DNA of 64,000 nucleotides, taken from NCBI RefSeq assembly GCF_002929215.1, contig NZ_PJII01000004.1, positions 186,001 to 250,000 on the forward strand, in the 5' to 3' direction. Below, piece by piece: positions 50,819 to 60,276 of this stretch; within the stretch, counting starts at the first letter, position 1; every line of letters begins with the position of its first letter. Made by a program: the position numbers and the translations under genes. The notes under the pieces are model-generated. The model was not told where the DNA came from. It ran no database searches and saw only the letters and a list, made by a program, of their open reading frames with translations. The stretch is from Arthrobacter sp. ZGTC412. Lineage in GTDB: Bacteria > Actinomycetota > Actinomycetes > Actinomycetales > Micrococcaceae.

Positions 50819-51620
50819 CGGTTGCCTCCACTCCCGAGGACCCCAGGTAGACGTCCTGCACCTTTTGGTCCGCCTGCACCTGTGCCACACTGCCCTCGCT
50901 GAGGACTTTGCCCGCGGCAAGGACAGTGACGGAAGTTGCGAACTCCCGCACGAAATCCATGTCGTGTTCAATCACCAACGTGATGCGGCTGGCAGCTATC
51001 CGGCGCAGCAGCTCTCCGGTTTCCAGGCGCTCGTCCTGGCTCATCCCGGCAATGGGTTCGTCCAGCAGGAGGATGTCCGAGTTCTGCACCAGAAGCATGC
51101 CGATTTCCAGCCATTGCTTCTGTCCGTGGGCGAGGATTCCCGCTTTTTTCGCGGCTGCCCCCTCCAGGCCGATGATCTCAAGCGCCTCTTCCACCGCCGC
51201 ATCCACGGTCTTGCGGCGCCGGAGCAACCGAAGCGGGCCGCGGCCGGAACCGGCGGCGATGTCGAGGTTCTGGAGTACGGAAAGATTTTCAAACACACTG
51301 GCAGTCTGGAACGTGCGCCCCACCCCCAGCCGGGCGGTTTGGTGTACTTTGCGTCCGAGGATCTCGGTGCCGGTGTGGTTTACCGATCCTGTGGCAGGCA
51401 CAAGGCCGGTGATCGCATCGATCACGGTGGTCTTCCCGGCGCCGTTCGGGCCGATCAGGAACCTCAGGTCACCCTGGATCACATCGAGACTGACGTTGTC
51501 CACGGCGAGGAATCCGTCAAAGGAGACTGACAGGTTGCGTACTTCAAGGTACTTTGGCCGGCCATGGCGCAGCCCTCCGGCCCGCGGCTCACCGTCAGGA
51601 AGCAGGATGGGTGTGCTCAT
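50811..51620 (-). CDS. urtD: Urea ABC transporter ATP-binding protein UrtD
   Basis: A 269-residue ATPase. About 24 extra residues precede the ABC start YLEVRNLSVSFDGFLAVDNVSL. Walker A is IGPNGAGKTTVIDAITG. VGRTFQTASVFENLSVLQNL is the UrtD Q-loop region, the signature is AHGQKQWLEIGMLL (UrtD form), Walker B is DILLLDEPIAGMS, and VIEHDMDFVREFA follows. It overlaps urtC by 4 bp and urtE by 8 bp, so the operon is translationally coupled throughout. UrtD and UrtE together energise the UrtBC permease pair. Confidence 0.95.
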   Translation of the reverse strand: MSTPILLPDGEPRAGGLRHGRPKYLEVRNLSVSFDGFLAVDNVSLDVIQGDLRFLIGPNGAGKTTVIDAITGLVPATGSVNHTGTEILGRKVHQTARLGVGRTFQTASVFENLSVLQNLDIAAGSGRGPLRLLRRRKTVDAAVEEALEIIGLEGAAAKKAGILAHGQKQWLEIGMLLVQNSDILLLDEPIAGMSQDERLETGELLRRIAASRITLVIEHDMDFVREFATSVTVLAAGKVLSEGSVAQVQADQKVQDVYLGSSGVEATDA

Positions 51621-52771
51621 CTGCGGGCCTCCTCTGGCACGGTGGCTTTCTCTTCAGCGTCAGGCGATGTTGCCACTGGCGCCGGACGTGCCGGCGCCGC
51701 AGGCGATGATGCCGCGGAACGGGTTCTGCGCCGCCTGCCCACCAAGGCCGGCAATGAGGCCAGCCCGCCCGGCATGAATCCGATCACCAGGACAAACAAC
51801 AGGCCCTGGAAGTACACCCAGAAGGAGGGAAAGGTGGAGGACAGGCCGGCCTGGGCCACGGCGACGCCGACAGCGCCAAGGACCGGCCCCAGAAGCGTTG
51901 CCCGGCCGCCGATTGCAACGCCAATAAGGAAGGCGATGGAAGGGATCACGCCCACGTCTGCCGGCGAGATGATGCCAACGAGCGGGACGAACAAAGCACC
52001 TGCGATGCCTGCCAGGACGGCTGCAACCACGTAGATGACGGTTTTGATGGTTGCCGGATCGTACCCCAGGAAACGGACGCGCTCCTCCTGGTCCCGGACC
52101 GCAACCAGCAACTCGCCGAGCCGGCTGTGCATCAGCTGCCGGGCAAGGGCCAGGGACAGCAGGAGGACTGTCGCCGCAATCATGTACAACATCACCTTGT
52201 TGTTCGGGTCCTTCAGGTCAAAGCCGAAGAATGACCGGAACCCGCTGAGCCCGTTCGAGCCTCCGGTGGTAGCCTGCTGGCCAACCAGAAACACAGCGAA
52301 TGCAGCCGCCAGCGCTTGGCTGAGAATGGCGAAGTAGGCGCCCTTGACCCGGCGCTTGAAGACCGCCAAGCCCAGGACAAGTGCCACGAGCCCCGGTATG
52401 AGCACCACCGCCAGCAGCGTGACCGCGGGGCTCCGGAAAGGCTCCCACCAGCCGGGCACCACACCGCTGCCGTAAAGGGACATGAAGTCCGGCACGCCGG
52501 AGCCGCCGAAGAGCGACGCGTCAGCAAGCTTCATGTGCATTGCCATGATGTAGGCGCCAAGCCCGAAAAACACCCCCTGGCCGAGGGTCAGCATGCCGCC
52601 GCGCCCCCACGCCAGGCCAATACCGACCGCCACGATCGCGAAGCAGAGAAACTTCCCGAGCAGGGCCAGGTTGAACGCGGGAAGTACGGCGGGTGCAACC
52701 CCCAGGAGCAGGACCGCGCCCAGGGTGAATCCGGCCGCGGTTCCCATCCGTCCTTGCAACAGCCCTCTCAT
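51617..52771 (-). CDS. urtC: Urea ABC transporter permease UrtC
   Basis: A 384-residue membrane protein with about nine helices. Marks are FAIVAVGIGLAWGRGGMLTLGQGVFFGLGAYIMAM, VKGAYFAILSQALAAAFAVFLV, GGSNGLSGFRSFFGF, and the ATPase-contact loop VRDQEERVRFLGYDPATIKTVIYVVAAVLAGIAGALF. PSFWVYFQGLLFVLVIGFMPGGL is near the end, followed by a basic and Ala/Pro-rich tail of about 45 residues, longer than usual. The ATG at 52771 overlaps the urtB stop codon by 4 bp; the frame is open further upstream only because it runs antiphase through urtB. Confidence 0.94.
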   Translation of the reverse strand: MRGLLQGRMGTAAGFTLGAVLLLGVAPAVLPAFNLALLGKFLCFAIVAVGIGLAWGRGGMLTLGQGVFFGLGAYIMAMHMKLADASLFGGSGVPDFMSLYGSGVVPGWWEPFRSPAVTLLAVVLIPGLVALVLGLAVFKRRVKGAYFAILSQALAAAFAVFLVGQQATTGGSNGLSGFRSFFGFDLKDPNNKVMLYMIAATVLLLSLALARQLMHSRLGELLVAVRDQEERVRFLGYDPATIKTVIYVVAAVLAGIAGALFVPLVGIISPADVGVIPSIAFLIGVAIGGRATLLGPVLGAVGVAVAQAGLSSTFPSFWVYFQGLLFVLVIGFMPGGLASLPALVGRRRRTRSAASSPAAPARPAPVATSPDAEEKATVPEEARR

Positions 52772-53652
52772 GCCAGGCTCCTCGTCTTGAGGCTGAAGAT
52801 GCCCTGCGGCCGAAGCTGAAGGAACACCACGATCACTATCAGGATCAGGACCTTGCCGATGCTGGCCGTCGTCGAGTACTCGAAGACGGACTGCAGCACT
52901 CCCAGGGAGAACGCGGCGATGACGGCGCCCTTGATCTGGCCAATGCCGCCCGCCACTACCACCAGGAAGGCATCCACGATGTAGTTGGTGCCGAGGTAGG
53001 GGCTGGTGGAACCTATAAGGGTGACGGCGACACCGGCGACACCGGCCAGGCCGGAACCGATGAAGAACGTCAGTTGGTCGCTCCGCCGGGTTGAGACGCC
53101 GATGGTTTCTGCGAGATCGCGGTTCAGGACAACAGCCCGGATACGGCGACCCAGCGGCGTGGCCTTCAGGAGCAGGACCAGCCCGGCCAGGCACACCAGC
53201 GAGAGCCCCAGGATAAAGAGCCGGGTCAGCGGGATGGGGGCGCCGAGCAGCTCGATGTTCCCCTGCAGCCAGTCCGGTGCACGGACATCCACGCTGGGTG
53301 CGCCGAAAATATCCCGCGCGGCCTGCTGCAGGATCAGCGCCACCCCGAAGGTGACCAGGAGGGTGTCCAGGGGCCGGTGGTACATGCGGCGCAACAGCAC
53401 CGCCTCGAGCACCAGCCCCAGGACACCTCCCACCAGAAAGCCTGCGGGAATGGAAACCAGCAGTGAGATGCCGGCGTCGGAGATGGCCCGCTGGACCACG
53501 AAGGCCGTGTAGGCACCGGCCATCATGACCTCTCCGTGGGCCATGTTGATGACCCCCATCTGGCCGAAGGTCAACGAGAGTCCCAATGCTGCCAGCAGCA
53601 GCACCGAGCCGAGGCTGAGTCCGGCGAACATCTGCCCTATCAGGAGTTCCAT
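52768..53652 (-). CDS. urtB: Urea ABC transporter permease UrtB
   Basis: A 294-residue membrane protein of the LivH/UrtB class, with about eight helices. It shows ALGLSLTFGQMGVINMAHGEVMMAGAYTAFVVQ, LLRRMYHRPLDTLLVTFGVALILQQAARDIFG, RAVVLNRDLAETIGVSTRRSDQLTFFIGSGLAGVAG, and YIVDAFLVVVAGGIGQIKGAVIAAFSLGVLQS. These are all diagnostic of UrtB. It lies 36 bp after urtA and overlaps urtC by 4 bp. The ATG at 53652 follows AAAGGCC. Confidence 0.95.
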   Translation of the reverse strand: MELLIGQMFAGLSLGSVLLLAALGLSLTFGQMGVINMAHGEVMMAGAYTAFVVQRAISDAGISLLVSIPAGFLVGGVLGLVLEAVLLRRMYHRPLDTLLVTFGVALILQQAARDIFGAPSVDVRAPDWLQGNIELLGAPIPLTRLFILGLSLVCLAGLVLLLKATPLGRRIRAVVLNRDLAETIGVSTRRSDQLTFFIGSGLAGVAGVAVTLIGSTSPYLGTNYIVDAFLVVVAGGIGQIKGAVIAAFSLGVLQSVFEYSTTASIGKVLILIVIVVFLQLRPQGIFSLKTRSLA

Positions 53653-53688
53653 TCCAGCAGGCCTTTCATCGATATTCTGGAGCGGCCG

Positions 53689-54954
53689 CTACTTGGCCAG
53701 GTCCTTGGCCCAGTCATAGGTGGCCAGGAACGGGTCCGGTTCAACTGCCTCGGGTGAGGACCAGACCGTGTCGATGAGGCCCTCCGAATTGATCTTCCCG
53801 ATCCGGGGGGTCTTGGTGATGTGGTTGTTTTCCCCGTCAACTGTCACCAACCCTTCGGGCGCTTCGAAGGTCACGCCGTCCGCGGCGGCCTGGACCTTGT
53901 CCACTTCGAATGACCCGGCCTTCTCCACCATGGCTTTCCACAGGTGCAGCGAGGTGTAGGCAGCTTCCATGGGGTCGCTGGTCACCCGCTCGGCGCCGAA
54001 CTTGGCCTTGAACGCGGCAACGAACTTCTTGTTGGCCGGGGTGTCCAGGGTCTGGTAGTAATCCCACGCAGTCAGCTGGCCCTGAACGTTGTCCAGGCCG
54101 ACGCCGGGGACTTCCTCCTCGGCGATGGAGACGGAGACCACGGGCATGGTGTCCGCCGTCAGGCCGACGCTCTTGTACTGTCGAAAGAAGGCCACATTAC
54201 TGTCGCCGTTCAGGGTGTTGAAGACCGCATCGGCTTTGGAGTCCCGGACCTTGTTAACGATGGTGGAGAAGTCCGTGGAGCCAAGCGGCGTGTACTCTTC
54301 CCCCAAAATTTCAATGCCCTTGGCGGCGGCATAGGCCTGGATGATCTTGTTGGCCGTACGCGGGAAGACGTAATCGCTGCCAACCAGGAAAAGAGACTTG
54401 GTACCCTGCTCAGCCAGGTAATCCAGGGCTGGAATGATCTGCTGGTTGGTAGTGGCGCCCGTATAGAAGATGTTCTTAGAAGACTCCAGGCCCTCATACT
54501 GCACCGGATAGAACAGCAGCGCATCATTGGCTTCGAACACGGGAAGCATGGCCTTGCGGCTTGATGAGGTCCATCCACCGAACACCGCGGCAGTGCAATC
54601 CTGTTGGATTAGTTTTCCGGCGCGCTCGGCAAACTTGGTCGGTTCGCTGGCGCCGTCCTCACTGACCACCTGGAGCTGCTTGCCCAGGACGCCGCCGGAG
54701 GCATTGATTTCCTCTGCGGCCAGGGTCAGGGAATCGAAGACGGTGCTTTCGCTGATGGCCATGGTGCCCGACAGGGAGTTGATGAAGCCCACTTTGATGC
54801 TGTTGCCCGACGTGTCCACACAGGAAGTGCCGGTGCTGGCGGCGGAGCTCCCGGACGTTGGATCCGCAATCTGGCTGCCACAGCCTGCCAGGACTGTGGC
54901 CACGGCGGCCGCCGCCAGGGGAAGGAAAGCGCGTTTGTGAACCGAAACCCTCAT
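53689..54954 (-). CDS. urtA: Urea ABC transporter substrate-binding lipoprotein UrtA
   Basis: A 421-residue binding protein of the FmdD/UrtA family. The signal peptide ends VLAGC with lipidated Cys25. The fold begins [18 protein letters not shown] and has [53 protein letters not shown], the block typical of UrtA, then [17 protein letters not shown] and a final [20 protein letters not shown]. The ATG at 54954 is preceded by AGCAGG; the longer frame to 55218 lacks protein character. It heads the operon. A phased GTTTC array lies 94 bp or more upstream. Confidence 0.95.
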   Translation of the reverse strand: MRVSVHKRAFLPLAAAAVATVLAGCGSQIADPTSGSSAASTGTSCVDTSGNSIKVGFINSLSGTMAISESTVFDSLTLAAEEINASGGVLGKQLQVVSEDGASEPTKFAERAGKLIQQDCTAAVFGGWTSSSRKAMLPVFEANDALLFYPVQYEGLESSKNIFYTGATTNQQIIPALDYLAEQGTKSLFLVGSDYVFPRTANKIIQAYAAAKGIEILGEEYTPLGSTDFSTIVNKVRDSKADAVFNTLNGDSNVAFFRQYKSVGLTADTMPVVSVSIAEEEVPGVGLDNVQGQLTAWDYYQTLDTPANKKFVAAFKAKFGAERVTSDPMEAAYTSLHLWKAMVEKAGSFEVDKVQAAADGVTFEAPEGLVTVDGENNHITKTPRIGKINSEGLIDTVWSSPEAVEPDPFLATYDWAKDLAK

Positions 54955-55047
54955 GTGTACCTGCTTCTCACTCAGCCGCTGCGCTGGCAGTGGCTCGCCT
55001 CCGAGGTCCTGGGAAGTGACCTCTTGGGATGAATGTAGGAGCGAATT

Positions 55048-55095
55048 GTTTCGGCGGCTGCGGGGTTGGTTTCGGGACAGTTTCGGAACTGTTGC
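55048..55095 (-). promoter_or_regulatory. Phased GTTTC half-site array upstream of urtA
   Basis: GTTTC starts at 55048, 55069 and 55080, and GTTGC at 55091, giving steps of 21, 11 and 11 bp. On the minus strand these read as GAAAC half-sites, as in GlnR operators. A separate TTAAC-N6-GAAAC box lies at 55167-55182. The rest of 54955-55320 holds nothing else I recognise. Confidence 0.55.
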
Positions 55096-55320
55096 CGGGG
55101 CTGGCCGCAGGTATGGTGCAAGGCCCGACGGGCGGAAGAAACCGCTGGAAAGCAGGGGGTTGAGAGTTAACCTGCGGGAAACGCACCTTCGCGTAACGTT
55201 GGCACGCAAACCGGACATATTCCGCTGCGGGCATCGCTAACCCGGCCTGAACTGCGGTTACTCACAAATCTCAGGAACGGAGAAGGCCGGCCACGCGCAC
55301 GCCCGCCGCAGCAGGAGGGC

Positions 55321-55746
55321 TTACGGGCCTATGGCGCGCGGCCGCCACAGCACCACAGCCTGTGAGCGGGGACGGGGCCGCTGGCCGCGGGCCAGGCTCA
55401 CCACGTCGCCCGCGGCGCCAGCCGCAAAAATGCGTGAATCGAAAGGCTGCGGCCGCCGGCTCAGTTCGTCAGCCAACTCCGAAACCCGGCGCTGCAAAGC
55501 GGCCACCTGGTTCTCGAGTTCGAGGATCCGCTTAATCCCTTCGAGCGAGACGCCTTCCTGGGACAGCCGCTGCACCTCGCGCAGCATGTTGATGTCGCGC
55601 TGCGAGTAGCGGCGGGACTTGCCCGGCGCGCGGCTGGGCGAGACGATGCCCAAGCGGTCGTACTGCCGGAGGGTCTGGGGGTGCATGTCCGCCAGTTCAG
55701 CCGCCACCGAGATCACAAAGATCGGCTGGTCTGAGTTGATGTCCAC
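55321..55746 (-). CDS. hspR: Heat-shock repressor HspR (MerR family)
   Basis: A 141-residue repressor of the dnaK operon. The MerR-type winged helix reads FVISVAAELADMHPQTLRQYDRLGIVSPSRAPGKSRRYSQRDINMLREVQRL. A coiled coil follows (LENQVAALQRRVSELADEL). HspR uses DnaK as corepressor and binds HAIR boxes; both are present here at the dnaK promoter. The start is GTG at 55746, 13 bp after the dnaJ stop codon. It is the last gene of the operon, an arrangement that closes the feedback loop. Confidence 0.95.
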   Translation of the reverse strand: MDINSDQPIFVISVAAELADMHPQTLRQYDRLGIVSPSRAPGKSRRYSQRDINMLREVQRLSQEGVSLEGIKRILELENQVAALQRRVSELADELSRRPQPFDSRIFAAGAAGDVVSLARGQRPRPRSQAVVLWRPRAIGP

Positions 55747-55759
55747 GGCTCACCCGCTG

Positions 55760-56731
55760 CTAAAGCCGGGCCTTGGCGGCCAGGCCCTCTCGGACGTCGG
55801 CTCCGGCCGTGGCATCAGCAAACGCCTTGACCGCGGCTTCGGCTTCCTTGTTCAGGTTCTTGGGAACGGCGACGTCGATGGTCACCAGCAGGTCGCCGGT
55901 CCCCTTGGACGTCTTCACGCCTTTGCCCTTGACCCGGAGTGTACGGCCCGACGGCGTACCGGCGGGCACCCGGACCCGCACCTTTTCGCCGTCGATGGTA
56001 GGCACTTCGATGTCGGCGCCCAAAGCCGCTTCGGGGAAGGTGACGGGGACGTGCACGCGGAGGTTGTCGCCGTCGCGCGTGTAAAACTCATGCGGCTTGA
56101 CCGCCACGGAGACCACGAGGTCGCCGTTCCCGGCCGGACCCGGCTGGCCCTTGCCGCGGACGCGGACCTTCTGGCCGTCCTTGATGCCGGCGGGCACGCG
56201 GACGTCGATGACCTCGCCGCTGGGTTCCCGCAGCCCGATGGTGGTGCCGCGGATGGAACCCGAGAAGGAAATACTCGTGGAGGCAGAACGGTCAGCGCCC
56301 TTCTGCGGCGTGCGCTGAAAACCGGGCTGCCCGAAGCCGCCGCCGAACAAGTCCGCGAACTCGGGCGGGATGCCGCCGGCCGAGGGGTTGAACCCGCCTG
56401 AGTGGCGCCCGGTGTTGCCAGTGAACAGGCCGCCGAACATGTCCTCGAACCCGCCGTTGCCTGCACCTGCGCCGCCGGGAGCGAAGCGGGCACCGCCGCC
56501 CATTGCCCGGATGGCGTCATATTGCTGGCGCTCTTCTGGATCGGAAAGTACAGAGTAAGCCTCGGAGATGTCCTTGAACTTCTTCTCGGAAGCAGAATTC
56601 CCCGAGTTGGTGTCAGGGTGGTGCTGCCGGGCGAGCTTCCGATAAGCCTTCTTGATGTCGGCGTCGGAAGCGTCCTTGGCGATACCAAGGATCGCGTAAA
56701 AGTCCTTGTCCACCCAATCCTGGCTAGCCAA
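55760..56731 (-). CDS. dnaJ: DnaJ co-chaperone without zinc finger
   Basis: A 323-residue J-domain protein. The J domain (residues about 10-75) has the HPD motif ([11 protein letters not shown]). A Gly/Phe-rich linker follows ([12 protein letters not shown] and [14 protein letters not shown]). The C-terminal substrate-binding domains read [24 protein letters not shown] and [33 protein letters not shown]. No Cys is present, so the four CxxCxGxG zinc motifs of classical DnaJ are missing; it is a type II (CbpA-like) protein. The start is TTG at 56731 with GAAAGGAAA upstream. A 272-bp leader with big hairpins separates it from grpE. Confidence 0.93.
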   Translation of the reverse strand: MASQDWVDKDFYAILGIAKDASDADIKKAYRKLARQHHPDTNSGNSASEKKFKDISEAYSVLSDPEERQQYDAIRAMGGGARFAPGGAGAGNGGFEDMFGGLFTGNTGRHSGGFNPSAGGIPPEFADLFGGGFGQPGFQRTPQKGADRSASTSISFSGSIRGTTIGLREPSGEVIDVRVPAGIKDGQKVRVRGKGQPGPAGNGDLVVSVAVKPHEFYTRDGDNLRVHVPVTFPEAALGADIEVPTIDGEKVRVRVPAGTPSGRTLRVKGKGVKTSKGTGDLLVTIDVAVPKNLNKEAEAAVKAFADATAGADVREGLAAKARL

Positions 56732-56770
56732 TGGCGTTTCCTTTCAAAGTCTTCTAACTAACAGCTCTCC

Positions 56771-56873
56771 GCGGTACAGGGGCCCCCGCCCCTACGCGTG
56801 GTGGCTCGGTCCTGACGGACCACGCCACCACGCTCCGGCAGGCCCGATGCCACTCCCGGGGCCCCTGTACCGC
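56771..56873. repeat. Long nested inverted repeat between grpE and dnaJ
   Basis: The outer arms GCGGTACAGGGGCCCC (56771-56786) and GGGGCCCCTGTACCGC (56858-56873) match over 16 bp. Inside, CGTGGTGGC (56797-56805) pairs with GCCACCACG (56824-56832), and GGTCC with GGACC around a TGAC loop. It would fold into one long rod in the operon transcript. Confidence 0.85.
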
Positions 56874-56923
56874 TGCGAGCTTTGTGGTTACCTCACCTTA
56901 GGCGAGATGACCGCGGCGCGGAG

Positions 56924-57009
56924 GCCGGATATGGGGCGGCGGTGTGGAGGGCACCGCGGAGCGGGCACCGCCCCATATCCGGCGTAGCGCGGGCCAACCC
57001 GGGCTACGC
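56924..57009. repeat. Two further hairpins next to the grpE stop codon
   Basis: GCCGGATATGGGGCGG (56924-56939) and CCGCCCCATATCCGGC (56968-56983) match over 16 bp, with a smaller GCGGTG/CACCGC hairpin inside. GCGTAGC (56982-56988) and GCTACGC (57003-57009) form a third hairpin that contains the grpE stop codon. Confidence 0.85.
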
Positions 57010-57708
57010 GGGAACGGCCACGATGACCTGGGCGGCCCGCAGGACGCGTTCGCCTGACTTGTAGCCTGAGCGAAGTACCTGGCTGACAGTGTCAACTTCG
57101 ATGTCCTCGCCGGGCTGCTGGATCAGGGCCTCGTGGATCGTGGGATCGAACTCCACTCCGGTCTCATCAATGCGTGCCAGGCCGTAGGTCTTCAGCGCGT
57201 TCTCCAGCTTGGTGGCGATCGCGGCGAAGGGGCCATCGGTGAGGTCGCCGTGCTGCCGGGCGGCGTCGACGTCGTCCAGTACCGGGAGCAGGGAGTTCAG
57301 GACGCCGATGACGGCCATCTCCCCTGCCACGGCACGGTCGCGTTCAACGCGCTTGCGGTAGTTGACGTACTCGGCCTGCAGGCGGAGGAGGTCATTCTTC
57401 AGCTCAGCTGCTTCAGCGGAGGTGGATCCCGCCGAAACACCCTGGGCCACGGATTCCTCAGCCGGCACCTCGATGCCGTTAAGGATCTCCTCGGCCTGGG
57501 CCAGTGCGTCGCCGTCGGAATCCACTGCATCAGAAGCGTCGCCGGGAACGGACTGGCCGCCCTCGGGGTGCCGGGCCTGCCCGGTCACCGGGTCAACCTT
57601 GCGGTTGTCCCGGATGACCGGTTCCTGGTGGCCGTTGCCCTGCTGCTCCTGGAGGTGCTCTTCACGGGGTGACGTGTTGTGCTCTTCCTCGTTACCGTGA
57701 TGCGGCAT
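57004..57708 (-). CDS. grpE: Nucleotide exchange factor GrpE
   Basis: A 234-residue DnaK nucleotide exchange factor. The first 100 residues are charged and poorly conserved (His/Glu/Gln-rich start, then acidic). The core coiled coil reads LKNDLLRLQAEYVNYRKRVERDRAVAGEMAVIGVLNSLLPVLDDVDAARQHGD, the GrpE hallmark. The beta domain ends GVEFDPTIHEALIQQPGEDIEVDTVSQVLRSGYKSGERVLRAAQVIVA. The ATG at 57708 lies 2 bp after the dnaK stop codon. The gene is 23 residues or more longer than E. coli GrpE because of its N-terminal part. Confidence 0.96.
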   Translation of the reverse strand: MPHHGNEEEHNTSPREEHLQEQQGNGHQEPVIRDNRKVDPVTGQARHPEGGQSVPGDASDAVDSDGDALAQAEEILNGIEVPAEESVAQGVSAGSTSAEAAELKNDLLRLQAEYVNYRKRVERDRAVAGEMAVIGVLNSLLPVLDDVDAARQHGDLTDGPFAAIATKLENALKTYGLARIDETGVEFDPTIHEALIQQPGEDIEVDTVSQVLRSGYKSGERVLRAAQVIVAVPA

Positions 57709-57710
57709 GG

Positions 57711-59700
<1,990 letters not shown>

Positions 59701-59822
59701 TCTGGTGGTGCAGCGGAGGGATCACTTGGATTTCCGCGGAACAGCGGCCTTAAAAAGCGGACGACGGCGGCTCTCCGTTTCGCTGTTGGAGAACCCCGCC
59801 GCCGGACTGCTTGCCTGCGGTG

Positions 59823-60119
59823 CTACCTCTCGGTGCCCCGGTCGCCGTGAAGGGGCCCCCGCTCCTCGTCCGCGGTGTTGACCTGCCCGTCGGTCATGCC
59901 CTCGCCGATGGTGTCCGTTTCGTGGGCCGTTCCGGCGGTACCGGCATCCCCGTAGTCCCCCTCCTGGTACTCGCCGTCCTCAAGGTTCCCGGCAGGCTCT
60001 CCTACAGTCCCGGCATCGCCATAGTCGCCGTCCACGTACTGCCCGCCCTCGCCCTCCAGCCCGGGGGCAGTGCTTCCCTTGCGGGGCTCCTCGCCGAAAG
60101 TTTCCTGGTTTTCGGTCAT
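59823..60119 (-). CDS. Small acidic protein with a 15-residue internal repeat
   Basis: A 98-residue acidic, Gly-rich, probably disordered protein that I cannot assign to a family. Two near-identical 15-residue units are present: GQYVDGDYGDAGTVG (26-40) and GEYQEGDYGDAGTAG (49-63). It has no Cys, Trp or hydrophobic segment. The ATG at 60119 follows AGGAGAG. It lies upstream of the divergent dnaK control region but on its own strand unit, with 103 bp after the MMPL gene side unassigned. Stress-related expression is possible from position only. Confidence 0.7.
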   Translation of the reverse strand: MTENQETFGEEPRKGSTAPGLEGEGGQYVDGDYGDAGTVGEPAGNLEDGEYQEGDYGDAGTAGTAHETDTIGEGMTDGQVNTADEERGPLHGDRGTER

Positions 60120-60276
60120 GGTGCATCTCTCCTTTGAGTTCCGCGTCCATGCGGGCGCATTTGCAGTCTATCCAGCCGGCGTTTCCGTCAACAGGGCTTT
60201 CATTGCGCCATGCTTGCCAAGCCGGCAACCCCTGCCAAACTTTTAGGTGGTGGTCGACCATGGCCGCGTGGCGGCC

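Noticed and set aside
51617-53194. A 141-residue N-terminal extension of UrtC
   Set aside because: The extension is an out-of-frame reading of urtB; a family-type start lies at 52771 with a 4-bp overlap.
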